Assembly (NCBI GenBank): GCA_019637555.1
Contig: JAHBVK010000007.1
Location: 82,750-146,749, forward strand
From: Anaerolineae bacterium
Lineage (GTDB): Bacteria; Chloroflexota; Anaerolineae; Aggregatilineales; UBA2796
Direction: 5' to 3'
Length of the DNA: 64,000 bases
The position numbers and the translations under genes are program-made. The notes under the pieces are model-generated. The model was not told where the DNA came from. It saw nothing but the letters and a program-made list of their open reading frames with translations, and searched no databases. Numbering within the stretch: the stretch's first letter is position 1; each line of letters opens with the position of its first letter. Shown here in pieces: positions 18,644 to 26,069 of this stretch.

Positions 18644-19090
18644 ATGACGATCACCTTATGCGAGATCACGGAAGCGAACTGGCGGCAAGTGGCGCGGCTC
18701 AAGCTGGCAGAGGGACAGGAGCATTTCGTCGCGCCCAACTGGTACTCGATGCTGGAGGCGCTGCATTCCGGCGGCAACCTGCACAGCCGCGCGATCTACG
18801 ATGACGACAGACTGATCGGGTACACCATGTTCGGCTTCGATCCGAAAACCAATGAATCGTGGATCGTGCGCCTGATGACCGATAAAGATCAGCAGCGCAA
18901 AGGCTACGGACGCACAGCGATGAGCCTGATCATCGACCAGCTCAAGCAAATGTATGCCAGTAAGGAGATTTTGATCAGCTTTGAGCCAACTAACAACGTC
19001 GCCCGCGCCCTCTACGAAAAGATCGGCTTTCGGGATACAGGCAGGATCGAAGATGGCGAATTGGTCTTTGGCTTGAAAATCGATGCATAG
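18644..19090 (+). CDS. GNAT-family N-acetyltransferase (PaiA/BltD-like)
   Basis: 148 aa acetyl-CoA-dependent acetyltransferase. The acetyl-CoA loop QQRKGYGRTAM, the preceding strand WIVRLMTDKD and the C-terminal NNVARALYEKIGFRDTG are the standard GNAT motifs. The overall pattern (LCEITEANWRQVARLKL...FVAPN) resembles polyamine acetyltransferases such as PaiA/BltD, so a small amine is a plausible substrate, but this is not certain. The start at 18644 is chosen because AAGGA precedes it and because the longer frame to 18527 would translate the repeat cluster. Confidence 0.82.
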   Translation: MTITLCEITEANWRQVARLKLAEGQEHFVAPNWYSMLEALHSGGNLHSRAIYDDDRLIGYTMFGFDPKTNESWIVRLMTDKDQQRKGYGRTAMSLIIDQLKQMYASKEILISFEPTNNVARALYEKIGFRDTGRIEDGELVFGLKIDA

Positions 19091-19105
19091 GATCGTCCGT
19101 TGCCG

Positions 19106-20593
19106 CTATTTCACCGTCACGCGGTAGACCTCTAGCTTTTCGCTGACGCCCTTAACCTGCACCTGATCGGGCGTCACATGATGATCCTTGAGGATGTCGC
19201 TGACGCCGGGGGAATCCATCATCTCGCGGCTCATGTAAATTTCGTTGGCATCCGCCAGTGATTGGATTCGCGCGGCGATGTTCACGTTCTGCCCGAAGTA
19301 GTCGAGGCGATCATTGAGCGTGACGGCAATCGAACGCCCTCGATGAATGCCGATTTTGAGGCTCAACGGGTGAGAGATCGTCTTGTTGAACGCCGCTAAC
19401 TCCTCGATCATTTCGATAGCCGCCGCGACGCCATTCTCCGGCTTTTCAAACGCCGCCATGATCGCATCTCCGATGGTCTTGACGATCACGCCAGATCGGG
19501 CGGCGACGACCTTGCTCAGGGTGTCGAAGTGCTGGCGCACCAAGAAATAGGCGTTGCCATCACCTACTGTGTCATACAACTGCGTAGACCCTTTGAGATC
19601 GGTAAACAGGTAGGTCAGATCGTTGACGGCGATTCCCTCCGTCTCGTCGATCACCTGCGTGCGGAACAGATTGCGAAAGGTCTGCGTGGTCAGCAGCCTT
19701 TTGCCGGAAAGGAACGGTTCATACTCAAAATATGTGTTCTCGAAAGTGGGCGGATACTGCAAAATCCAGAACCGACCACGTTCGTCCATACGATTTTCGA
19801 TCTCGACGCTGTGCTTACCGGGGGGCATCTCACCCGCCTGCCGAAATGCCAGCCGCGCCACCCCACTGATCACATATCTGGGACCAGTTTCGCGGTTCAA
19901 TACGTGAAATTTGCCGTCACTGAGCTGTATCTGGGTGCTTTGCGTGTCCACATCTTGCCCCTTAACAAATAGCGCCAGCATCAGCTTGTGCGAGAGGTCT
20001 ACTACTTCAAAGCGACCCACTGGCAGCTCAAAATCGAAGGAGCGTTTCTGCTGAGCTTCAATATCTATGAACATCTTCGTTAGCAGCGCGATCAGCGTCG
20101 CGGGCGTCAATCCTTCTGGTACTTTAAAGCCTTTGGCAAAGTGATAGCGCAAATAATAGTCTTCGACAGAGAGCGATTCAGGATGCAGGAAAATATTGTC
20201 GCGCACCTGACGGGAGAGCGTGAAAGTCACCTGAATATAATCATCCAGCGCGATGTCATTAACGGCATTACAGAAGGGGCAGATGAAATGCGAGTGTACT
20301 TTTTCCAGTTCTCGGAAACTACCTACGACTTGCGGACAGAACGCGCACAGCATGTTCCAGTCCATCTCAAATAGACCAACTTTGGCAGCATAGATAAACA
20401 GATCGACTGCTTCCGCTTCGGACATCGCTTTGGAACTGCCATACTGGACCGGATTGACCCTGAACAAGTCGTAATCATCTGCCGTGCGAATGAACGTTTC
20501 CAGCTTGGAAACGACGCGCGGACTCCAACTATGCGCTTGTTCCAATGCCGTCAACCGCTGTTCTAGGACAGCCTCATCGATCTTTGCTGGCAT
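19106..20593 (-). CDS. Class III adenylate cyclase with N-terminal CxxC (zinc-ribbon-like) region
   Basis: 495 aa. The C-terminal third is a class III cyclase catalytic domain: LFTDLKGST and VIVKTIGDAIMAAF give the two metal Asp residues, the Lys before TIGD favours ATP over GTP, and GQNVNIAARIQ carries the transition-state Asn and Arg. It should make cAMP as a dimer. The N-terminal part (about 320 residues) has C83xxC86 and C105xxC108, a probable zinc-binding pair, then an unassigned beta-rich region like those of uncharacterised cyclase-associated domains (DUF5939-like, from memory). No transmembrane segment is seen, so it is soluble. Convergent with the acetyltransferase. Confidence 0.88.
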   Translation of the reverse strand: MPAKIDEAVLEQRLTALEQAHSWSPRVVSKLETFIRTADDYDLFRVNPVQYGSSKAMSEAEAVDLFIYAAKVGLFEMDWNMLCAFCPQVVGSFRELEKVHSHFICPFCNAVNDIALDDYIQVTFTLSRQVRDNIFLHPESLSVEDYYLRYHFAKGFKVPEGLTPATLIALLTKMFIDIEAQQKRSFDFELPVGRFEVVDLSHKLMLALFVKGQDVDTQSTQIQLSDGKFHVLNRETGPRYVISGVARLAFRQAGEMPPGKHSVEIENRMDERGRFWILQYPPTFENTYFEYEPFLSGKRLLTTQTFRNLFRTQVIDETEGIAVNDLTYLFTDLKGSTQLYDTVGDGNAYFLVRQHFDTLSKVVAARSGVIVKTIGDAIMAAFEKPENGVAAAIEMIEELAAFNKTISHPLSLKIGIHRGRSIAVTLNDRLDYFGQNVNIAARIQSLADANEIYMSREMMDSPGVSDILKDHHVTPDQVQVKGVSEKLEVYRVTVK

Positions 20594-20703
20594 AAGTAAA
20601 TCCTGATGTTGCCATGTGAGAGAAGGATTACTTCAATTTTAGTAGCAATTGGCGCTCAGGACTATCTAACAACGGAGAAAGAAATCATCAGTGGATGATG
20701 AGT

Positions 20704-20730
20704 AAGGGCAGATTGTGGATAACCTGCCCT
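20704..20730. repeat. GGGCAGGTT hairpin family, copy 2 (imperfect)
   Basis: AAGGGCAGATT and AACCTGCCCT around a short loop, with one mismatch, lying between the cyclase start and the VOC gene stop. It matches the stems near 10746 and 32209 but lacks a T tract, so it may only weakly terminate the VOC transcript. Confidence 0.55.
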
Positions 20731-20751
20731 CCATTTAGGTATCGCCTGTGC

Positions 20752-21189
20752 CTAACTGCCGCTACCGTTGCCATTCATCTTGGGTGATTGCCGCAAGCTG
20801 AACCAGTTGCCGCAGCCATCCTTGAAGATCGCCTCTACGCCGTATGGCTGTTCCTGCGGTGGCGAGACAAACTCCACGCCCTTGCCGCGCAGTTCTTCAT
20901 AGGTCTTGCGGCAGTCATCGGTGGCGAATACGCCGCCGCCCATCGCATTCTTATCCACCGCCTTGCGTAGCGTGGTCGCCGTCTCCTCATCGATCAGCCC
21001 AAAGACCAGCGGCTTCGCCAGCACAATGTCGATGTTCGGTTGCGATGTCGATCCGACGGATACCCAGCGCATCCCGCCACCGAGATCCATATTGGCGCGC
21101 AGTTCCAAGCCTAATTTATGGGTGTAGAAGTCGATTGCTTTGTCGTAATCGGAAATAAAAAGCATGGTGTGGGTGAGTCCGGTAATCAT
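20752..21189 (-). CDS. VOC (glyoxalase/bleomycin-resistance) superfamily protein
   Basis: 145 aa single-module vicinal-oxygen-chelate protein: MITGLTHTMLFISDYDKAIDFYTHKLGLEL at the start and EAIFKDGCGNWFSL at the end are classic. One His early and acidic residues later could bind a metal, but the substrate is not predictable. It lies 88 bp downstream of an AraC-type regulator on the same strand, so regulator and enzyme are probably co-transcribed. Confidence 0.85.
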   Translation of the reverse strand: MITGLTHTMLFISDYDKAIDFYTHKLGLELRANMDLGGGMRWVSVGSTSQPNIDIVLAKPLVFGLIDEETATTLRKAVDKNAMGGGVFATDDCRKTYEELRGKGVEFVSPPQEQPYGVEAIFKDGCGNWFSLRQSPKMNGNGSGS

Positions 21190-21277
21190 GATCGATCTCC
21201 ATAGAACGAGTGTTCTTGATTACTTTAGGGGAGTTTGAAATAGGATGCTTCTTCAAAATTGCTCTGCCACAAGTTGA

Positions 21278-21739
21278 TCATTGTTCGGCTGCGTTCGGCT
21301 CGCCACTAAGTATCTTGCCAAAGCCAAGCATCTGAAAAAAACAGCCGGGGATCGTCTGGTATAGCTGTTGTTTTTGCTCCTCCGTGCGGCGGCGATGCTC
21401 TGTCGGTGAACAGCCCACCAACCGATGAAACGTAGCGCTAAACGTGCCCAAACTTTGAAAGCCTACTGCCAGACAAACCTCAGTCACGCTAATGTTGCTA
21501 TATGCCAGCAGTGCTTTCGCCTTCTCGATTCGCCGTTGGAGCATGTATTGATGCGGTGTGATCCCGAACTGTCGTTGGAATGCACGTAGAAAATACCAGC
21601 GTGATAAGCCAGTCCGCTGCGCTAACTGCTTCAGATCAAGCGGAAGATGGCAGCAGACATCAAGTAGTTCGCGTGCCTCGGCGATGCGTTGTTGCCTATT
21701 TATGGTCATCATTTCCGTCTGGTCATCACCCTCTCGCAA
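21278..21739 (-). CDS. Short AraC-family transcriptional regulator
   Basis: Up to 153 aa, consisting almost entirely of the two-helix-turn-helix AraC DNA-binding domain: LDLKQLAQRTGLSRWYFLRAFQRQFGITPHQYMLQRRIEKAKALLAYSNISVTEVCLAVGFQSLGTFSATFHRLVGCSP. There is no sensory domain of normal size, only a short C-terminal tail. The TTG at 21739 and the ATG pair at 21709-21712 are all possible starts; a GAGAGGG lies between them. It likely controls its own row with the downstream VOC gene. Confidence 0.83.
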   Translation of the reverse strand: MREGDDQTEMMTINRQQRIAEARELLDVCCHLPLDLKQLAQRTGLSRWYFLRAFQRQFGITPHQYMLQRRIEKAKALLAYSNISVTEVCLAVGFQSLGTFSATFHRLVGCSPTEHRRRTEEQKQQLYQTIPGCFFQMLGFGKILSGEPNAAEQ

Positions 21740-21748
21740 TGGTAAAAT
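21720..21748 (+). promoter_or_regulatory. Candidate promoter for tig
   Basis: TGGTCA (21720-21725) and TAAAAT (21743-21748) with 17 bp spacing, about 55 bp before the preferred tig start codon. It overlaps the 5' end of the divergent AraC gene. Confidence 0.4.
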
Positions 21749-21802
21749 CCAAAATCAACGACTTCATGAAAAAGTATGCACTGCGACAAGGATACACGAA
21801 TC

Positions 21803-23302
21803 TTGGCTACACAGGTTGAACATCTCGAAAATCACACGGCGCGGCTGACCGTTGATGTCCCTAAGGATCGATTTGAAAAAGCCATGCAAAGCGCGGCGAA
21901 GCGCATCTCTGGTCAGTTGAATATCCCCGGTTTCCGTCGTGGCAAAGCGCCTTATCCCGTTGTCCTGCGTTACGTTGGACCTCAGGCGCTGGTCGAAGAA
22001 GCGATGGATAAGCTGAGTCAGGATGTCTACCGTGACGCACTGACCGAATCCAAAATCGAGCCATACGCCCCCGGCGAGGTGGAAGCCGTCGAAACTGATC
22101 CCGAGGTGGTGATCAAGTTCCTCGTCGCCAAGCAGCCGGAAGTCGAACTCGGCAGCTACCGCGATGTCCGTGTTCCTTACGAAATCCCCGAAGTCACCGA
22201 CGAGGAAGTCAATAAGACCATTGAGCAGATGCGTGAATCGCGTGCTGTCGTAGAGACAGTGGAACGCCCCGCGCAGCTTGGCGATCAGGTCAAGTTCCAT
22301 GTCTACGGCGATGCCTTCATCCCGCAGGATAAGGAAGCCACCGAAGCAGCAGAAGGCGACGCCGAAAAACCTGCGGAAGCAGAAGCTAGCGCTGCCGAAG
22401 AACAGCCGCTGATGGTCGAGGAATTCATCGACGAGGATATGGATGATACGCTTGACGAAGACGCCGAAAAGGATTTAGTCCCCGGCTTCTCAGCCAACAT
22501 CGTGGGCATGAAGGCAGGCGATGAAAAAACCTTCCGCATTTCGCTGCCTGCCGATTTCCGTGAGACTCGCTACGCTGGTCACGATGTTGAGTTCAAGGTC
22601 AAGGTTGAGGAAGTGCGCTCGCGCACGCTGCCCGAACTGAACGATGATTTTGCCAAGAAGTCGTTCAACGGCGAAACGGATAACCTGCTCGATTTCCGCA
22701 TCCGCGTGCGTAAGGATTTGCAGGAAGCCGCCAAGCGCCGCTATGACAACGAGTACGTCGATAAGGTGATGGGGCAGATGGTCGAAGGGGCAAAGTTGAA
22801 GTACCCCGAAGCGATGATCGACGCCAGCATCCATGAGATGATCGACTCGCTGGATCGCAACCTGCGCAACAGCGGACTGTCGCTGGACTACTACATGCAG
22901 GTACAGAAGAAGACGCACGAAGACCTGCACGAAGATTATCACGATACCGCCATACAGCGGATCGAGCGTTCGCTGCTGCTTGGTGACATCGCCCGTGCGG
23001 AGAATATCACCATTGACCGTGACACGATCATGGCGCGTATTGACGAAATGGCGGAATCGTTCGGCGACCAGAAGGATCAGTTCAAGAAAGTGTTGATGAG
23101 TCCTGAGAATCAGCAGGGCATCGCGCTTGATCTGCTGACCGACGCCGCTCAGAAGCGGATCATCGCCATCGGCAAAGGCGAGGCGCCTGAACTGCCTGCG
23201 CCCGCTGAAGTCGCTGCCACAACGGAAGAAACGCCCGCTGCTAACGATACTACAACTGATGCACCCGCCGATAACGCCGCTAGTTCTGAAGCTGCGGAAT
23301 AA
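21803..23302 (+). CDS. tig: Trigger factor, ribosome-associated chaperone
   Basis: Folding chaperone at the ribosome exit tunnel, 499 aa from the TTG start. The ribosome-binding signature GFRRGKAP is at residues 43-50. A peptidyl-prolyl isomerase (FKBP-like) domain follows and is interrupted by a strongly acidic insertion of about 45 residues (roughly 180-230). The C-terminal helical chaperone domain runs to about 465, ending in an Ala/Glu/Thr-rich tail. The TTG is preferred over the upstream ATG (21776) because AAGGA lies 10 bp before it and residues from ATQVEHLEN onward match the family N-terminus. The cassette runs alone to its own terminator. Confidence 0.93.
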   Translation: MATQVEHLENHTARLTVDVPKDRFEKAMQSAAKRISGQLNIPGFRRGKAPYPVVLRYVGPQALVEEAMDKLSQDVYRDALTESKIEPYAPGEVEAVETDPEVVIKFLVAKQPEVELGSYRDVRVPYEIPEVTDEEVNKTIEQMRESRAVVETVERPAQLGDQVKFHVYGDAFIPQDKEATEAAEGDAEKPAEAEASAAEEQPLMVEEFIDEDMDDTLDEDAEKDLVPGFSANIVGMKAGDEKTFRISLPADFRETRYAGHDVEFKVKVEEVRSRTLPELNDDFAKKSFNGETDNLLDFRIRVRKDLQEAAKRRYDNEYVDKVMGQMVEGAKLKYPEAMIDASIHEMIDSLDRNLRNSGLSLDYYMQVQKKTHEDLHEDYHDTAIQRIERSLLLGDIARAENITIDRDTIMARIDEMAESFGDQKDQFKKVLMSPENQQGIALDLLTDAAQKRIIAIGKGEAPELPAPAEVAATTEETPAANDTTTDAPADNAASSEAAE

Positions 23303-23326
23303 TCGGTTTCCACAACACCCAAAGAA

Positions 23327-23359
23327 AAATCGGGATGACGACAATCATCCCGATTTTTT
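23327..23359 (+). terminator. Rho-independent terminator of tig
   Basis: Stem AAATCGGGATGA / TCATCCCGATTT with a 6 nt loop and a T run, 25 bp after the tig stop. The stem is near-perfect and flanked by A and T runs, so it could work in both directions. Confidence 0.88.
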
Positions 23360-23407
23360 GTGTTTCAACCAGCCGTAAACAAGCGGAATAACCGTAGCAT
23401 ACCGAAT

Positions 23408-23430
23408 CCCCTGTCCGCTGCGGAGAGGGG
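23408..23430. repeat. Dispersed-type hairpin between tig and recF
   Basis: CCCCTGTCCGC and GCGGAGAGGGG form a stem with one mismatch. Sequences of this kind (CCCTCTCCGC...GCGGAGAGGGG) are common dispersed intergenic palindromes. No copy with the same stem was noticed elsewhere in the window. Confidence 0.45.
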
Positions 23431-23468
23431 TGGCACGAAGCGGCGGGGTGAGGTAATCCGTAAGGTAA

Positions 23469-24677
23469 TCACGCCTCTGGCTTGAACACCTGCCCCGCCG
23501 AGACTCGCCACATCGCTGCCTTCTGCCTGAATGCTTCGGTGAAAATATCCGGTTCAGTGGTCGTCAGGATCGACTGATTCGCGCCGTCGATGCGATCCAG
23601 CAGATAGGATCGCCGCGCCGCGTCCAACTCCGCGATAAATTCATCCAGCAGCAGCACGGGCCATTCGCCAATCGCTTCTTTCATCCAGCCGAGTTCCGCC
23701 ATCTTCAGCGCCATCACAGCGGTGCGCGCCTGACCGCGCGATCCGTAATCACCCAAATCTTTACCGTTCACCGAGAAGCGCAGTTCATCGCGCTGCGGTC
23801 CAACCAGCGTAACGCCGCGATCAATCTCTTCACGCTGCAAACGGCTCAACTCGGTGCGGAACTGCTCCCCAATCTCGGCGGGCGACAACTGCCGATGAAT
23901 ATCCAGCCCCAGCACATCGAAAGCAAGCTGACCAGTGGAGTTGCCCGTCATGGTGAAGCTCGGCTGATAGCGCAGTTCGAGCAGTTCCGCGCCCGCTGTC
24001 AGATCGTAGTGGACGCGCTGTGCCAGCACTTCCAACTCACGCAGTAGTTGCTGTCGTCCGGCAATAATCAAGCTGCCCGCTGCCATCAGTTGTTCGTCCC
24101 AATAACTGAGTTCACTTGGTCCCGCTTGCCGCGCATAGATGCGTTTCAACAGCGCGTTGCGCTGGGTTAGTACTTTTTCATAGCTGGTCAGCGCCTGCGC
24201 GTAAGTACGATCTACTTGTGCCAGCGTCACGTTGAGGTAACGCCGCCGATCCGCAGGCGTGCCTTCCACAATCGCGAGATCCTGCGGCAAAAACATGACT
24301 ACATTCAGCGTACCCAGAAGATCCAGCGCTCGTTTCTTGACGCCGTTAATCTTGATGTCCTTATCGAAGCGCATCTCACCACCGACTGCCTCACGTACCA
24401 GTGTAATATCAATGCGTGTTGTCGGTAGGTCGCGGCGGTCGATTTCCGCGCTGATACGGGCAAATGGTAGTACATCGTTCTCCGCACCCCAATTGAGCAA
24501 CTGCCGATCCGAACTTGTCCACGGAGAACGCGACGTCGCCAGATAGTAGACTGCTTCGAGGATACTGGTTTTACCCTGTGCGTTCTGTCCATACAGCAAA
24601 ATCGGACCGGCGGGCAAGCTCAGTTCCATGCGCGCATAGTTGCGAAAATTTGTCAGCGAGAGATGCAGAAGCCGCAT
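23469..24677 (-). CDS. recF: DNA replication and repair protein RecF
   Basis: SMC-like ATPase that loads RecA with RecO/RecR at gaps, 402 aa. The N-terminal MRLLHLSLTNFRNYARMEL is typical. Walker A GQNAQGKTS lies near residue 30, YYLATSRS just after, a signature region DYGSRGQARTAVMALKMAEL near 320, and Walker B VLLLDEFIAELD near 340. It is not beside dnaA/dnaN/gyrB. Instead it is the last gene of a minus-strand row beginning with a Rieske protein, 17 bp after the membrane-anchored protein upstream. Convergent with tig. Confidence 0.95.
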   Translation of the reverse strand: MRLLHLSLTNFRNYARMELSLPAGPILLYGQNAQGKTSILEAVYYLATSRSPWTSSDRQLLNWGAENDVLPFARISAEIDRRDLPTTRIDITLVREAVGGEMRFDKDIKINGVKKRALDLLGTLNVVMFLPQDLAIVEGTPADRRRYLNVTLAQVDRTYAQALTSYEKVLTQRNALLKRIYARQAGPSELSYWDEQLMAAGSLIIAGRQQLLRELEVLAQRVHYDLTAGAELLELRYQPSFTMTGNSTGQLAFDVLGLDIHRQLSPAEIGEQFRTELSRLQREEIDRGVTLVGPQRDELRFSVNGKDLGDYGSRGQARTAVMALKMAELGWMKEAIGEWPVLLLDEFIAELDAARRSYLLDRIDGANQSILTTTEPDIFTEAFRQKAAMWRVSAGQVFKPEA

Positions 24678-24694
24678 AAGCGTTTGTGCAGGGT

Positions 24695-25312
24695 TTAATC
24701 GAGCTTCAGCGAATTGCTGATCGGTAGGAAGACGTTTTGCTCGTAATGGTCGAACTGGCTTTCCTTCGTCTGTGCGCCGATGTAAATCCAGCCACGTTCG
24801 CCCGCATCCAGCAAGATAATCATGAGTTCATTACCACGCTCGAAACCGCGCGTGATCGCACCCGGATAGTTCGCGCCCTCATATTTCTCAGCAGGGCGAA
24901 AACCCGGCGCGTCACGATTTAACGCCGCCACCAGCGCATCCAACTGCTGCTGTGGATCGCTATAATCGTCGCGTAGTGTCAATTGGCGCTTGAACACATT
25001 GAGCGCATCCGTTACTACGATCAAAAATGGATCGGCGGTTGGCGAGATATTTGTGCTGCCCGTTTCCGAGATCAGCAGCCGATCCGCATCGAGATTAATC
25101 GGTGCCTGCCAGTTGCTGGGCACCAGCAGAGACAAGCCAAAACCTTGAGCGTGATAAGGCACTAACTCGCCTACATCAACGTTCGATACATTGGAACCTG
25201 TTGTGGGACGAGGGGCAAGAGCATTGATCGCCACCATGCCCAAAAAAGTAGTGAGGGTGAAGGCATACAAGATCAGCATGCGTGGTTTGAGCAGCAGGCG
25301 CAGAAAGTTCAT
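24695..25312 (-). CDS. Membrane-anchored hypothetical protein
   Basis: 205 aa, unrecognised. Residues 14-32 form one hydrophobic segment (a signal anchor with no Cys lipobox). The rest is a soluble domain with the pattern GFGLSLLVPSNWQAP, then FLIVVTDAL, ITRGFERGNELMIILLDAGERGWIYIGAQT and a terminal IxNSLKL. This resembles the PsbP/DUF1795-like fold used by small secreted bacterial proteins, but the match is structural intuition only. Gaps of 16 and 17 bp to its neighbours place it in one operon between the TusA-like gene and recF. Confidence 0.6.
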   Translation of the reverse strand: MNFLRLLLKPRMLILYAFTLTTFLGMVAINALAPRPTTGSNVSNVDVGELVPYHAQGFGLSLLVPSNWQAPINLDADRLLISETGSTNISPTADPFLIVVTDALNVFKRQLTLRDDYSDPQQQLDALVAALNRDAPGFRPAEKYEGANYPGAITRGFERGNELMIILLDAGERGWIYIGAQTKESQFDHYEQNVFLPISNSLKLD

Positions 25313-25328
25313 GGCAATTGAGGTAATT

Positions 25329-25568
25329 TCACTTACGAATCAGAAAACGATGGCGACCATCCGGCAGGTCATCCTGTTCCAATAGTTGATAGTCGCGCTG
25401 TTCCACCCACTCAGGAATCTTCTCACCGGCTTCTGGATCGCTGGTGACAAATTCCAGCACGCCACCGGGAGGCAATTTCGCTAACTTACTGGAGAGGTAA
25501 AGCAGCACTTCGTAACAGATTTCCAGATTACTGTTAAATGACTCATCCGCGATCACTACATTGTCCAC
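25329..25568 (-). CDS. TusA-family (SirA-like) small protein with altered active-site motif
   Basis: 79 aa. It aligns well with TusA-type sulfur carriers along its length: KLAKLPPGGVLEFVTSDPEAGEKIPEW, then YQLLEQDDL...RFLIRK. The family's CPxP motif is replaced by CYEVL, so the sulfur-carrying Cys (residue 18) is kept but the Pro residues are lost. It could still carry a persulfide, or may be a non-catalytic member. It sits 22 bp after the Rieske gene and 16 bp before the next gene, in a co-directional row ending in recF. Confidence 0.75.
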   Translation of the reverse strand: MDNVVIADESFNSNLEICYEVLLYLSSKLAKLPPGGVLEFVTSDPEAGEKIPEWVEQRDYQLLEQDDLPDGRHRFLIRK

Positions 25569-25590
25569 AATTCACTCGCTAGTACATTGA

Positions 25591-25983
25591 CTAGAATTTG
25601 ACTTTGACTTTATCGGGATCGCTGGTAGCCCACGCCAGAAAGACGATGCCATCACGCACTTCAGTTTCGTAGCTGCGCAGTCGTTTCTTCTCTTTGATAT
25701 CCTCAAGCACTTTGCCTGAGGCTGCTTCTGTCCAGCGCACTACCGAACCATCCCGCACATCGAATTGGCTGCCATGTAAATTGCAGGTCACTACACAGCC
25801 ATCAATTTTGGCATCTTTCAAATAAAACAACATGTGTGAGCAGTAGCCTTGCAGTACGTGCGCCGAATCTTCACAACGTGCAATCACCAGTCGTTGCCCA
25901 TTGACGTATACGTTTATGCAGTGATCAGCAGGAACTTGATCTAATTCACAAAGACGTATCCAAGACTTATTTGACGCCACCAT
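25591..25983 (-). CDS. Rieske [2Fe-2S] domain protein
   Basis: 130 aa soluble Rieske ferredoxin. Cluster ligands are visible as C48-S-H50 and C67-N-L-H70. The spacing and flanking residues (GYCSHMLFYLKD, VTCNLHGSQFDVRDG) fit ferredoxin-type rather than oxygenase Rieske proteins, with a compact domain of about 100 residues. No oxygenase or reductase partner is adjacent. It is the first gene of the row with the TusA-like protein, suggesting linked redox and sulfur chemistry, and diverges from the HerA-like gene 86 bp away. Confidence 0.9.
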   Translation of the reverse strand: MVASNKSWIRLCELDQVPADHCINVYVNGQRLVIARCEDSAHVLQGYCSHMLFYLKDAKIDGCVVTCNLHGSQFDVRDGSVVRWTEAASGKVLEDIKEKKRLRSYETEVRDGIVFLAWATSDPDKVKVKF

Positions 25984-26007
25984 TATTTTTTTACTGCTTT
26001 CCGCCTG

Positions 26008-26037
26008 TTGTTACCGTGTCAATTGTAACGCTATAAT
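26008..26037 (+). promoter_or_regulatory. Sigma-70-type promoter for the HerA-like gene
   Basis: TTGTTA (26008-26013) and a perfect TATAAT (26032-26037) with 18 bp spacing. The predicted start is about 26 bp before the ATG, followed by AAGGAG as ribosome-binding site. Confidence 0.6.
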
Positions 26038-26069
26038 CCGCCACTGAACAACTAAGGAGCAGTCTAATT

